DNA from: Elusimicrobiota bacterium
GTDB taxonomy: Bacteria > Elusimicrobiota > Elusimicrobia > UBA1565 > UBA9628
NCBI GenBank assembly: GCA_028871595.1
Contig: JAGWMT010000039.1
Coordinates: 1 to 17,427, forward strand
Length of the DNA: 17,427 bases
Direction: 5' to 3'
Part shown: piece after piece, positions 1-7,340 of the stretch
Layout of the letters: the number at the start of each line of letters is the position of its first letter
How positions within the stretch are numbered: the first letter of the stretch is position 1
Made by a program: the position numbers and the translations under genes
Notes under the pieces: generated by a model
The model's input: only the letters and a program-made list of their open reading frames with translations
What the model was told of the DNA's origin: nothing
Database searches by the model: none

Positions 1-10
1 GCGCGGGGCC

Positions 11-1756
11 TTACAGGCGGGAGGCGGGGCTGGTGCGCACGGCGGCGGCCGCGCTGTTGAAAAGGTTGAAGGCCTGTCCGACCCGCAGGGAAACGACCAT
101 GCGCGGCCCGCCCGGGGAGGCGTTGAGGGCGTAGGCCAGGTCCAGCCTCACGACCCCCCCGCTGGACGAGCGGGTGGACGCCGCGCGCAGGCCCAGGCCG
201 ACGTCGCTCTTGAACCGCGCGGGCGAGAAGCCGCTTCCCTCGGGGACGGCGGAGCCCGATTCGAAGAACGCGGCGCCGCCGAAGCGCACCAGGTGGAACC
301 ATTCGCCGTCGAAAAAGAAGCGGTCCTCCAGGTTGAACAGGATCGCGCGGCCGCCGACGAAGCTCTCGTTCCGGTAGCCGCGCAGTCCGGAGCTTCCGCC
401 CAGGACGATCTGATTCTCCCGGTCCAGGCGCCGCCCCTGGGCGACCTCGGCGTGGGCGATCAAGGTCCGGTTGCGGCTCCACAGGTAATTCTTCCAGAAG
501 AAGTTGGCGCTGGCCGTGGCCAGCCCGTTCTCCCATCGGTTGTTGAAGAGGCGCCCGCTGACGCCGACGCGGGCCAAGGCGAAACGGTCGTCCCCCAGCT
601 TCAGGCCCTGCTGGTTCGACGCGTTGAAGATCCAGCGGTCCTGGTCGGAGCCGGTCCCGCGCGCCATGTAGCCGGTCCGCACGCGCAGTTCGTTGCCCAG
701 GTTGAAGTCCTCGACGCGCTCCATGCGGTCGATGTAGGTCTCCTTCACATAGCGCGGCTGGACCCAGGAATAGCCGACCGTCGGGCCGGAAAGATGCCGG
801 TCCCCGGGCTGGGTCCCGGGCAAGGTGCCGGGAGTCTCCAGGGTCGGAGAGAACGCGTCGCGCTCCTCGTACCAGCCGCCCTCGACGCGCTGGACGAAGT
901 AGCGGTCCGCGTTGAGGCGGCGTCCGTAGGACGCGTCGATGACGCGGCTGCGCTCGAAATATTTCGAGTACTCGTCGCCGGCCTGGTACTCGGTCCCGAC
1001 GGCGTTGGTATTGTTGAAGCTGAAGGAGACGGCGCGTTCCGTGTCCAACGAATAGTACGGCCGGGCCAGCCCCAGCACGTCGGAGTCGCCGTCCTGCGTC
1101 CGCGTGTGCTCCGCGTCGAGGCCCAACCGCGTGCCGAGGAAGCGCGGGTCGCCGTAGCTGATCGTGTCCGCGTGCTGTCGGCCGCTGGGAGAATTGACGG
1201 TCGAGTGAATGTAGCCCACGGATTTCCCGTAGCCGAGCAGGTTCCCTTCCTCCAGGCCGTACGAGAGCGTGCTTTGTCCCCCCGACGTACCGAAGCCGAT
1301 GCGCGGATTGGTGCTCCAGCTGTCCTGCGTGCGCACGACCTCGTCCACGCCGCCGTCGGGCCGCGGCACCTTGGTCACGTCGGCGCGCCGGAACGAGTAG
1401 CCGGCGCGGAGGTTGCGCTCCGACTCCAGGGCCTTGAGCTCGTCCCAGCGGTCGCCCGGGCGCAGCAGGAGCTCGTCCCGGACGACGGGCTCGCGCGTGA
1501 TGTAGTGGATTCGGTCGGCGATGCGGAAGGGCCACCAATCCTCGCCGGGAACCGCGGGGTCGAAGACGTTCTTGCGCTCCACGCGGACGCCGACGATGAC
1601 GGGCGCCGAAGTGGCCGAGGCGGCGCTTTCCGGGGTCACGACGGTTCCCGTCGCGATGGCCACCGGCGAGTCGTCCGCCTGGGACCCCGACGGTGCCGCG
1701 ACGGCGTGCGCGGCCGGCCAGAGGAGGAGGAGCGCCGCCGCGGCGGCCCGGCTCAT
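11..1756 (-). CDS. BamA/TamA-family outer-membrane beta-barrel protein with a single POTRA domain
   Basis: Predicted 581-residue outer-membrane protein of the Omp85 superfamily, probably involved in inserting or exporting envelope proteins; its substrate is unknown. An Ala/Leu-rich signal peptide covers about residues 1-20 (ends AHAVA). Residues about 45-130 look like one POTRA domain: an NVFDP start, the LLLRPGD motif, a SERNLR helix, and the VVRTQDSWSTNP exit into the barrel. From about 135 on, the chain alternates strands and turns. GLRGY at residues 457-461 followed by a NLEDRFFF strand matches the conserved Omp85 barrel motif. The last strand (VGQAFNLF) is followed by an unusual tail of about 15 residues. 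The start chosen is the ATG at 1756, which overlaps the metF stop as ATGA and leads directly into the signal peptide. The frame stays open further upstream to 1957, but that part is antisense-like Arg/Gly-rich sequence inside metF. No Shine-Dalgarno is visible, so translation probably relies on coupling. Family assignment is firm; the exact role is not. Confidence 0.86.
   Translation of the reverse strand: MSRAAAAALLLLWPAAHAVAAPSGSQADDSPVAIATGTVVTPESAASATSAPVIVGVRVERKNVFDPAVPGEDWWPFRIADRIHYITREPVVRDELLLRPGDRWDELKALESERNLRAGYSFRRADVTKVPRPDGGVDEVVRTQDSWSTNPRIGFGTSGGQSTLSYGLEEGNLLGYGKSVGYIHSTVNSPSGRQHADTISYGDPRFLGTRLGLDAEHTRTQDGDSDVLGLARPYYSLDTERAVSFSFNNTNAVGTEYQAGDEYSKYFERSRVIDASYGRRLNADRYFVQRVEGGWYEERDAFSPTLETPGTLPGTQPGDRHLSGPTVGYSWVQPRYVKETYIDRMERVEDFNLGNELRVRTGYMARGTGSDQDRWIFNASNQQGLKLGDDRFALARVGVSGRLFNNRWENGLATASANFFWKNYLWSRNRTLIAHAEVAQGRRLDRENQIVLGGSSGLRGYRNESFVGGRAILFNLEDRFFFDGEWFHLVRFGGAAFFESGSAVPEGSGFSPARFKSDVGLGLRAASTRSSSGGVVRLDLAYALNASPGGPRMVVSLRVGQAFNLFNSAAAAVRTSPASRL
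1753..1756 (-). other. ATGA stop/start overlap between metF and the outer-membrane protein gene
   Basis: The metF TGA (1755-1753) overlaps the ATG (1756-1754) of the next gene. With no Shine-Dalgarno visible, termination-reinitiation is the likely way the outer-membrane protein is translated. Confidence 0.8.
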
Positions 1757-2643
1757 GCGCGGCGCAGCCGCGCGAGGATTTCCGCCGTGGAGCCGGACTT
1801 GTTCAAGGTGTAGAAATGGATGCCGGGGGCGCCGTTGTCGAGCAGCAGGCGGCACTGGCGCGTGGCCCATTCGACGCCGACGGCCGCGACCGCGGAGGGG
1901 TCGTCCTGCGCCGCCGCCAGGCGCTCGTCCAGTTCCGGCGGCACCGTGGTCCCGCACAGACCGGTGAACCGCTTCAACTGCGCGTAGCCGGTGACGGGCA
2001 TGATGCCGGGAACGATGGGGATCGTCACGCCGGCCTCGCGCGCGCGTTTGACGAACGCGAAATAGTCGCGGGCGTCGAAGAACAGCTGGGTGATGGCCCA
2101 GTCGGCGCCGGCCGCGGCCTTTTCGGCGAAACGGTGGAGATCGTCCTCGGCGGAGATCGCCTCGGGGTGCTTTTCGGGGTAGGCCGCGACGGCGACGCGG
2201 AAGGCCCCCCTCGCGCGGACCGCGCGGACCAGGTCGGACGCGTGCGCGAAGTCGCGCCGTTCGGCCGGCGGCGGGGCCTCGCCCTGGGGGCGGTCCCCCC
2301 TCAGGGCGACCAGATGGCGGATCCCCAAGGCGTCGAGACGGTCAAGGATGGCGGAGATCTCCTCGCGGGTGTGCGCGATGCAGGTCAGGTGGCAGGCGGT
2401 CGTCAGACCGGTGTCGCGCTGAAGGCGGCCGGCGGCCTCGATCGTGCGCTCGCGCGCGGTGCCGCCAGCGCCGTAGGTCAAGGTGATGAAATCCGGCTCC
2501 AGGCTCCGGAGGCCCCGCACCGATTCCACGAAAGGGCTCAGATCGTCGGACGCCTTCGGCAGGAAAAATTCGAAGGAGAAGATCGGGCGCTTGGCCGCCG
2601 CGAACAGCTCGGGGATGTCGATCACGGGCACGGATTCTAGCAA
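1753..2643 (-). CDS. metF: 5,10-methylenetetrahydrofolate reductase
   Basis: FAD-dependent reductase that makes 5-methyl-THF from 5,10-methylene-THF, supplying methyl groups for methionine synthesis in the cytoplasm. The 296-residue length is normal for the bacterial catalytic domain. Family motifs appear in order: FEFF with the catalytic Glu at residue 25 (Glu28 in E. coli), LTYGAGG at 55-61, HLTC at 85-88, LRGDRP with Asp117 (Asp120 in E. coli), QLFFD, PGIMPV, and HFYTLNKS near the end. The usual FEFFPP is FEFFLP here, a small deviation. The start is uncertain. TTG at 2643 lies 10 nt after the stop of the TPR gene; GTG codons at 2631 and 2625 would also fit because conserved sequence begins later. 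None has a Shine-Dalgarno, so reinitiation after the TPR gene is likely. The 3' end overlaps the outer-membrane protein gene by 4 nt. No other folate or methionine gene is visible here. Confidence 0.94.
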   Translation of the reverse strand: MLESVPVIDIPELFAAAKRPIFSFEFFLPKASDDLSPFVESVRGLRSLEPDFITLTYGAGGTARERTIEAAGRLQRDTGLTTACHLTCIAHTREEISAILDRLDALGIRHLVALRGDRPQGEAPPPAERRDFAHASDLVRAVRARGAFRVAVAAYPEKHPEAISAEDDLHRFAEKAAAGADWAITQLFFDARDYFAFVKRAREAGVTIPIVPGIMPVTGYAQLKRFTGLCGTTVPPELDERLAAAQDDPSAVAAVGVEWATRQCRLLLDNGAPGIHFYTLNKSGSTAEILARLRRA

Positions 2644-2653
2644 AAGCCGGACG

Positions 2654-5563
2654 CTAGGATTTAGTCGCGGCGCGGGACTGCGCCTCGTCGATCAGTTTTC
2701 GGTACTCCTCGATGAGCGAGGTGTCCGTGTTGACCATGCTGGCGGTGCGGAAATCCCCCGCGGCGTTGCCGAACTTCTGCTGGGACGTCCAGACCGACGC
2801 CCGGTTTCGGTAGAAGCGGTCGGACAAGGGGTTCAGGGCGATGGCGCGACTGAAGCATTCGAGCGCGTCCTCGGGGCGCTTCAGCGCGTAGTACGCCAGA
2901 CCCAGTCCGTTGAGGGCGCCGGCGTCCAGCGGGTCGTCCTTGACCGCCAGCGAGTAGTTCTCCAGGGATTTGGCGTAATCGCGCATGAAATAATTGACGT
3001 TCCCCGTGCGCATGCGCGCTTCCACGTTCTTCGGGTCGATCGAGAGCGCCTTCTCCAGCTCGGTCAGCGCGGCGCGGTAGTTGCGCCGCATCGTCAGGGT
3101 CACCGCCAGGCGGATGCGCGGATCGGGGTCGTCGGGCGCCAGTTCGATGGCCCGGACGAAATCCTGCTGGGCGGCCTCGAGCGCGTCCTGGGCGACGAGG
3201 GCCAGCCCGCGGCCGATATAGGCGTCCGGCAAGGTCCCGTCGATCTCCATCGCCTTCGTGTACTCGAGGACGGCCTTATCGTATTGTTCGGCGTTGTGCA
3301 GGGAATCGGCGCGCAGGATGAAGACGAACGGGTCGCGCTGGTCGCCTTCCAGCATCGCGTCCATGTCGACGATGGCGGACAGGAAGTCGTTCCCGTCGGG
3401 ATGGCCCGGGGCGAAGCCCATGTACGGGCTGCGGACGCCGGGATCGAGCGCCACCGCGCGCAGATAGGTTTTATGCGCCTCTTTATACTGGCGCGACGCG
3501 GCGTGCGCGATGGATTTCGCGATGAGGCCCTCGGCCCGGCGCGTGCCCAGCTGCCAGGCCGAGTTGGAGTCCTCGATGGTGCGCGCGTACTGCTTCAAGG
3601 TCAGCCACGTCAGCGAGCGCTGGAGGTACGCGGGCCCGTACTGCGGGTCGATCTCGAGCGCGCGATCGCAGTCGGAGATCGCGGCCTTCGAGTCCTTCAT
3701 CAGGCGGCGGGTCTGGCACAGGTCGGTCCAGGCCTCCTTGGAGCGGGGCTCCAGTTCGGCGGCTTTCTTGAAGTCGCTGTAGGCGTTCTTCAAGAGGCCC
3801 AGCCCCCCGTAAGCGAGGCCGCGATGCAGATAGGCCGGGGACAGGCGGTCGTCCAAATGCAGCGCCTGGCTGAGGTCGCGGACCGCCTGCTCGTAGTCGC
3901 GGGCGCGCAGGCGGATCGCCCCCAACGTATCGAACAGAGACGGATTCTTCGGGTCCTTCTCGATGGCCGACTCGATGTCGAGCTTCGCCCCGACGTGGTC
4001 GCCCAGCTCGAACTTGGCTTCGGCGCGACGCTCGAGGATCCGCGCGGCGGGGCCCTTGAGCTCCAAGGCGGCGTCGAACGCGTCGATGGCCTTGAAGTAA
4101 AGGCGCCCCTTGAGGCGGAGCATGCCCAGATTGAAGCGGAAGCCCGCGTCACGGGGCTGCAGCTCGACGGCCTTCAGCACGTCGAGCAGCGCCTTGTCGA
4201 CCTCGTTAAGGGCGTTGGCGCGAAGCGCGCCGCGGCCGTTATAGGCCTCGGCCGCGTTGGGGTCGGCCTCGATGGCCGCGTCGTAATCGAGCATCGCCTG
4301 CTGGGGCTTGCCCATGCGCGCGTAGTAGCTGGCGCGGGCGACGAGGATTTCGGGGTCCTTGGGAGCGAGGCGGGCCGCCCGGGTCAGGTCCAGCAGGGCG
4401 TCCTTGCTCATATCCAGGCGGGATTCCAATCCGCCGCGCGCGGCGAGGACCGAAGGATCGTCCGGCGAGCGCTTGACCGCCTCGTTGAGGTCCTCGAGAG
4501 CCTTCTTCGGCTCGCGGGAGGCTTCCCAGACGCGCGCGCGGCGGATCAAGGCCGCCGCCGGGCGGCCCAAGTCGTGCGCCCGGGTGTAAGCGGTGATCGC
4601 GTCGTGCCAGAGCTGGAGGGACATGTAGCGGTCGCCGATGAGCAGCGCGGCGTCGGCGTCGAGCTTCGGCGCGGCCAGCGCGCTCCGGTAGTCGGACAGC
4701 GCCTGTTCGCGCTGACCGACGCGCCAGTAGGCCTCGCCCCGGTTCAAGTAAGGAGCGTAGTCCTGGGCGTTGGCGCGGATGGCGGCATCGAAGTCCTTGA
4801 GGGCGGCGGCGTCGTCGTGCTGGCGCAGGTGGATGGCGGCGCGTCCCAAATAGGCGTAGGAGTACTCGCCGTCCAGGCTGAGCGCGCGGTCGTAGGCCTT
4901 CCGCGCGCGGACGAAGTCCCCCTGGCGCGCCAAGGTGGCGCCGACCAGGCCGAAGGCGATCGTGAAGTTCTTGTTCACGCGCAGGGCGCCGGTCAGGTCC
5001 GAGAGGGCGCCCGCGTTGTCGCCCAGCTCGTAGCGGATGCGTCCGCGCGTGTACAGCCACATCGGCACGCGCGGATTCGTCTCCAGCGCGGAATTGATGT
5101 CGGCCACGGCTTTCGAGAGCTGGCCGCGTTCGACGAAAGCGCGCGCCCGCGCGGCCAGCGCCTCGCCGGATTCCCGGGAGGCGGCGACCGCGGCGTCGGC
5201 GCTTTCCAGGGCCTTGTCCGGATTGCCGGCGATCAGGTAAGCCCCGCTCTGCGCGATCAAGGTATCGGAGTCGAGCTTGCCTCCGCCGATATGGGACAGG
5301 GCGCGGGACGCGTCGTCGCGGGCGTGGACGGGATCGTCGAGCACGTGCCAGATCCGCGCCCGCAGCGCGAAGGCCCGGCCCGAGCGCGAATCCTCCACGA
5401 TGGCGTCGTTGGCGGCGCGCAGGGCCTCGCGGAAATGTCCGCCGAGGAACAGCTCCTGCGCCTGGCCGGTGAGGCGGCGCGACGCGTCGCGGTCCCTGGC
5501 GAGCGCGGGCGCGACGCCGAGAGACAGCGCGAGAAGGGAGGCGAAAAGGGTTCGAAACGCCAT
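2654..5563 (-). CDS. Secreted protein made almost entirely of TPR repeats (969 residues)
   Basis: Predicted exported scaffold protein. Residues 1-22 are a clear signal peptide (Phe-Arg start, Leu/Ala core, ending APALA before RDRD). The remaining roughly 945 residues are TPR-type helix-turn-helix units of about 34 residues, probably some 25 of them. Typical cores are AYLGRAAIHLRQ, YLNRGEAYWRVGQ, AYNGRGALRAN, AYLHRGLAYGGLG and ALNGLGLAYYALK, each followed by an A-D-A helix and a DP turn. No enzymatic domain, lipobox or membrane anchor is seen, so a periplasmic protein-binding superhelix is the simplest reading. The ATG at 5563 is the only start that gives the signal peptide. A possible AGGAAGG lies 17 nt upstream, too far to be a convincing ribosome site. 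The gene lies 54 nt after the reductase stop and 10 nt before metF. The binding partner is unknown; the outer-membrane barrel two genes downstream is one candidate. Confidence 0.91.
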   Translation of the reverse strand: MAFRTLFASLLALSLGVAPALARDRDASRRLTGQAQELFLGGHFREALRAANDAIVEDSRSGRAFALRARIWHVLDDPVHARDDASRALSHIGGGKLDSDTLIAQSGAYLIAGNPDKALESADAAVAASRESGEALAARARAFVERGQLSKAVADINSALETNPRVPMWLYTRGRIRYELGDNAGALSDLTGALRVNKNFTIAFGLVGATLARQGDFVRARKAYDRALSLDGEYSYAYLGRAAIHLRQHDDAAALKDFDAAIRANAQDYAPYLNRGEAYWRVGQREQALSDYRSALAAPKLDADAALLIGDRYMSLQLWHDAITAYTRAHDLGRPAAALIRRARVWEASREPKKALEDLNEAVKRSPDDPSVLAARGGLESRLDMSKDALLDLTRAARLAPKDPEILVARASYYARMGKPQQAMLDYDAAIEADPNAAEAYNGRGALRANALNEVDKALLDVLKAVELQPRDAGFRFNLGMLRLKGRLYFKAIDAFDAALELKGPAARILERRAEAKFELGDHVGAKLDIESAIEKDPKNPSLFDTLGAIRLRARDYEQAVRDLSQALHLDDRLSPAYLHRGLAYGGLGLLKNAYSDFKKAAELEPRSKEAWTDLCQTRRLMKDSKAAISDCDRALEIDPQYGPAYLQRSLTWLTLKQYARTIEDSNSAWQLGTRRAEGLIAKSIAHAASRQYKEAHKTYLRAVALDPGVRSPYMGFAPGHPDGNDFLSAIVDMDAMLEGDQRDPFVFILRADSLHNAEQYDKAVLEYTKAMEIDGTLPDAYIGRGLALVAQDALEAAQQDFVRAIELAPDDPDPRIRLAVTLTMRRNYRAALTELEKALSIDPKNVEARMRTGNVNYFMRDYAKSLENYSLAVKDDPLDAGALNGLGLAYYALKRPEDALECFSRAIALNPLSDRFYRNRASVWTSQQKFGNAAGDFRTASMVNTDTSLIEEYRKLIDEAQSRAATKS

Positions 5564-5583
5564 GGGTGACAGCAGTGTGCCCT

Positions 5584-5609
5584 TCCTGTGTTACAAAATC
5601 AAGACAGGA
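5584..5609 (-). repeat. Small inverted repeat in the 54-nt gap before the TPR gene
   Basis: TCCTGT and ACAGGA arms flank a 14-nt loop between the reductase stop and the TPR start. There is no following T-run, so it is not a convincing terminator. It sequesters part of the only AGGAAGG upstream of the TPR gene. Significance is doubtful. Confidence 0.3.
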
Positions 5610-5617
5610 GGAGGTGT

Positions 5618-6625
5618 TTAAAGGTAGAAATCGCGGATCCAGCGGTGCTTCGCGATCGCGGCCAGCTCGCGCGCGTCGAAGTAAATCCCGTCGGCGGCGC
5701 GCGCGTTGAACGTGACGTGAGTCACGCGGCGCATCCCCGGGATCACGGCGGCGACGGCGTCGAAGCTGAGGCAGTACTTGAGGGCCGCGGCGGCCAAAGT
5801 CTCGGCCTTGGCTCCGATGACCGCGCGGGTGAGGGCCTCCGCGCGGGCGCAGGTTTCCACCAGGCGCTCGCCGCCGAAGTAGTGGGAGCGGAAATCCTCG
5901 GGCTCGAAGCGGGTCTCGCGGGTCAAGGTCCCGGTCAGGCCGCCCTCGTCGAACGGGCAGCGGGCGATGACGCCGACGCCTTTCTCGCGGCACAGGGGCA
6001 GGAGGCGGTCCGCGGCGCGCTGGTCGAACATGTTGAACAGGACCTGCACGACCTCGATTTCCCCCGTCCGCACCAGTTCCAGGCCCGAGTCCGGGTCGTC
6101 GTTGTTCAGCGACGCTCCCCAGTGGCGGACCTTGCCTTCCTTCTTAAGGGAAGCCATCGTCGCGGCCAATTCGGGCCAAAGCGGGTCGCGCAGCCATTCG
6201 TCATGCCAGACATGAAGCTGGAGCAGATCGAGCGCCTCCCCGCCGAGATTGCGAAGCGAGCGGTCCACGCACAGGCGCACCCAGTCGGGCGCGAACACGT
6301 GCCCCAGCTTGGCGCGCGGATGGCCGGGCCACTCCATGTTCTTCGGCGGGACCTTGGTGGAGACGAGCGCGCGGCGGCCGGCGTCCTTGAACGCCCGCGC
6401 GATGAGCCGTTCCGAGTGTCCGTGCCCGTAGGCGTAGGCGGTGTCGAAGTAGTCGACGCCCGTCTCCAGCGCGGCGCGCAGGGACTTGAGGGATTCCTGG
6501 TCGTCCGTCCTCCCCCACATGGTCTTGCCGATGCCCCAGCCTCCGAAGCCTATCTCCGAAACGGAGAGTCCGGTGCGGCCGAGGGGGCGGTGCGGCAGCT
6601 TCAGCGCGGTTTCGCCGGCGGTCAT
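5618..6625 (-). CDS. Aldo/keto reductase
   Basis: NAD(P)H-dependent carbonyl reductase of the AKR superfamily (TIM barrel), cytoplasmic; the substrate cannot be read from sequence. The 335-residue protein opens with the typical RPLGRTGLSVSEIGFGGWGIG segment (residues 13-33). The catalytic tetrad is complete: Asp61 in YFDTA, Tyr66 in YAYGHGHSE, Lys91 in VSTKVPP, and His138 in LLQLHVWHD. The strand with LKKEGKVRHWGASLNN and the late VIPGMR motif are also typical of the family. The frame is open to a TTG at 6643, but the ATG at 6625 directly precedes the family homology. A TATAAT hexamer ends 6 nt before this ATG, which suggests a leaderless transcript starting at or near it. The gene lies 25 nt after clpS, so it may be both read through from clpS and transcribed from its own promoter. 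The sugar- or xenobiotic-type role often given to such enzymes is not supported by any neighbour. Confidence 0.93.
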   Translation of the reverse strand: MTAGETALKLPHRPLGRTGLSVSEIGFGGWGIGKTMWGRTDDQESLKSLRAALETGVDYFDTAYAYGHGHSERLIARAFKDAGRRALVSTKVPPKNMEWPGHPRAKLGHVFAPDWVRLCVDRSLRNLGGEALDLLQLHVWHDEWLRDPLWPELAATMASLKKEGKVRHWGASLNNDDPDSGLELVRTGEIEVVQVLFNMFDQRAADRLLPLCREKGVGVIARCPFDEGGLTGTLTRETRFEPEDFRSHYFGGERLVETCARAEALTRAVIGAKAETLAAAALKYCLSFDAVAAVIPGMRRVTHVTFNARAADGIYFDARELAAIAKHRWIRDFYL

Positions 6626-6631
6626 GGGTTC

Positions 6632-6660
6632 ATTATAGGACAAGATGGGCTTACTTCACG
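6632..6660 (-). promoter_or_regulatory. Internal promoter of the aldo/keto reductase gene, probably leaderless
   Basis: A perfect TATAAT (6637-6632 on the minus strand) ends 6 nt before the ATG at 6625. The -35 at 17 nt (CGTGAA) is weak and overlaps the last codons of clpS. A transcript from here would lack a leader. A perfect -10 is not expected often in such GC-rich DNA. Confidence 0.5.
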
Positions 6661-6944
6661 ACCTCGACCTTGAGCCCGACGCCGGCCACGACGTCGGCGA
6701 CCGCCTCGCAGCGCTCCTTGTGGCCGTCGAAGATCACCGCGGAGCCGCGAGTGTGCACTTCGTTGGAGATCGAACGCGCGCGCGACAAGGTGCAGCGCGT
6801 GGCCTTCATCACGACCCGCTCGACCTCATCGAACGAATGACAGTCGCAGTTGAACAGCACCGTCCTCCAGGGTTCTCCGAATCCTTGGCCGGAGTCCTCG
6901 GCGGCTTTCTTATCACGTTCGGCGGCGACCGCGGCGCGGGGCAC
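6651..6944 (-). CDS. clpS: ClpS-family adaptor of the ATP-dependent Clp protease
   Basis: Small cytoplasmic adaptor that hands N-degron substrates to ClpA or ClpC with ClpP. Of its 97 residues, about 24 form a charged N-terminal extension, the part that in ClpS enters the unfoldase. The ClpS core runs from PWRTVLFNCD to VVAGVGLKVEVV. Asn32, Asp34 and His64 match the residues that bind the substrate alpha-amino group (Asn47, Asp49 and His79 in Caulobacter). The middle residue of the usual NDD is Cys33. The residue at the gate position (Met40 in E. coli) appears to be Phe38. The GTG start at 6944 is set by a strong AGGAGG 8 nt upstream, which overlaps the stop codon of the preceding gene, so the two are likely co-translated. 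No clpA or clpC is nearby, although clpS often sits next to clpA. It could have shifted substrate specificity. Confidence 0.86.
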   Translation of the reverse strand: MPRAAVAAERDKKAAEDSGQGFGEPWRTVLFNCDCHSFDEVERVVMKATRCTLSRARSISNEVHTRGSAVIFDGHKERCEAVADVVAGVGLKVEVVK

Positions 6945-6952
6945 GGGAGACG

Positions 6953-6958
6953 CCTCCT
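6953..6958 (-). promoter_or_regulatory. Shine-Dalgarno of clpS overlapping the upstream stop
   Basis: AGGAGG, 8 nt before the GTG at 6944, shares bases with the TAG stop (6959-6957) of the 109-residue gene. It decides the GTG start and implies coupled translation. It is the only strong ribosome site seen in this window. Confidence 0.85.
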
Positions 6959-7286
6959 AGAGGCCGATCCACTGCAGGACTTTCCACTTCTCGACGGCTT
7001 CGATGGATTCGCCCTCGCGGCGCAGACGGAAACGGCGGCTCAAAGCGCGGGCGTCGCGCCGCAGCGCGGTGCGCTCGTTGTCCAACAGGCCCATCCGCTC
7101 CTGGCGGAGCATGTAGTCCACGAAAGCCAGCGCGTCGGCCACCGGGGCCGCGTCCCCCTTGGGGCGGCAGAGGCGCGCGTGAACCGTGAACTGCTCCCGG
7201 TAGCGGGTGCCCAGGAGCCGGACGCTTTGAGGCAGGAATTGAGCCGACTTCCAGAGGCGTTCGACCGGCTCGGGGGTTTCGATCAT
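6957..7286 (-). CDS. Uncharacterised 109-residue protein, first gene of the minus-strand cluster
   Basis: I do not recognise this family. The product is small, basic and probably cytoplasmic: no signal peptide or membrane segment is visible. It begins MIETPEPVERLWKSAQFLP, has a possible strand (REQFTVHARLCRPKGD), then an apparently helical, charged half rich in Arg, Glu and Leu (DYMLRQERMGLLDNERTALR, then RRFRLRREGESIEAVEKWK) ending in VLQWIGL. Support for it being real: its stop codon overlaps the Shine-Dalgarno of clpS, and the ATG at 7286 lies 7 nt downstream of a good TTGACG-17-TAAACT promoter, which predicts a leaderless mRNA. The frame is open upstream to a TTG at 7349, but that would place the promoter inside the gene and adds an unconvincing Pro-rich leader. 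Co-translation with clpS hints at a link to proteolysis, but this is only context. Confidence 0.68.
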   Translation of the reverse strand: MIETPEPVERLWKSAQFLPQSVRLLGTRYREQFTVHARLCRPKGDAAPVADALAFVDYMLRQERMGLLDNERTALRRDARALSRRFRLRREGESIEAVEKWKVLQWIGL

Positions 7287-7293
7287 CGTCGTG

Positions 7294-7322
7294 AGTTTAG
7301 CAGGTCGGGGTGGGCGCGTCAA
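7294..7322 (-). promoter_or_regulatory. Sigma70-type promoter for the minus-strand cluster, predicting a leaderless mRNA
   Basis: On the minus strand TTGACG (7322-7317) is separated by exactly 17 nt from TAAACT (7299-7294). Only 7 nt lie between the -10 and the ATG at 7286, so transcription would begin at or next to the start codon. A second TTGACG lies just upstream. Match to consensus: 5/6 and 4/6. Confidence 0.6.
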
Positions 7323-7340
7323 GAGAACGTCAAACGGGTC

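Noticed and set aside
1..10. Terminator or next gene before position 11
   Set aside because: There are only ten bases beyond the stop codon, too few to judge.
1757..1957. N-terminal extension of the outer-membrane protein by 67 residues
   Set aside because: It overlaps metF, is Arg/Gly-rich, and would bury the signal peptide. The ATGA-overlapping ATG is better.
2483..5569. 1,028-codon open frame on the plus strand
   Set aside because: It is antisense to the TPR gene, whose repeats and signal peptide are unmistakable. The product is an Arg/Gly/Val shadow.
5604..5614. AGGAGGAGG on the plus strand as a ribosome site
   Set aside because: No plausible plus-strand gene starts downstream. It lies in the gap between two minus-strand genes.
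4239..5993. 584-codon minus-strand frame overlapping the TPR gene and the reductase
   Set aside because: It is in another frame of two confidently identified genes and is Arg/Pro-rich without motifs.
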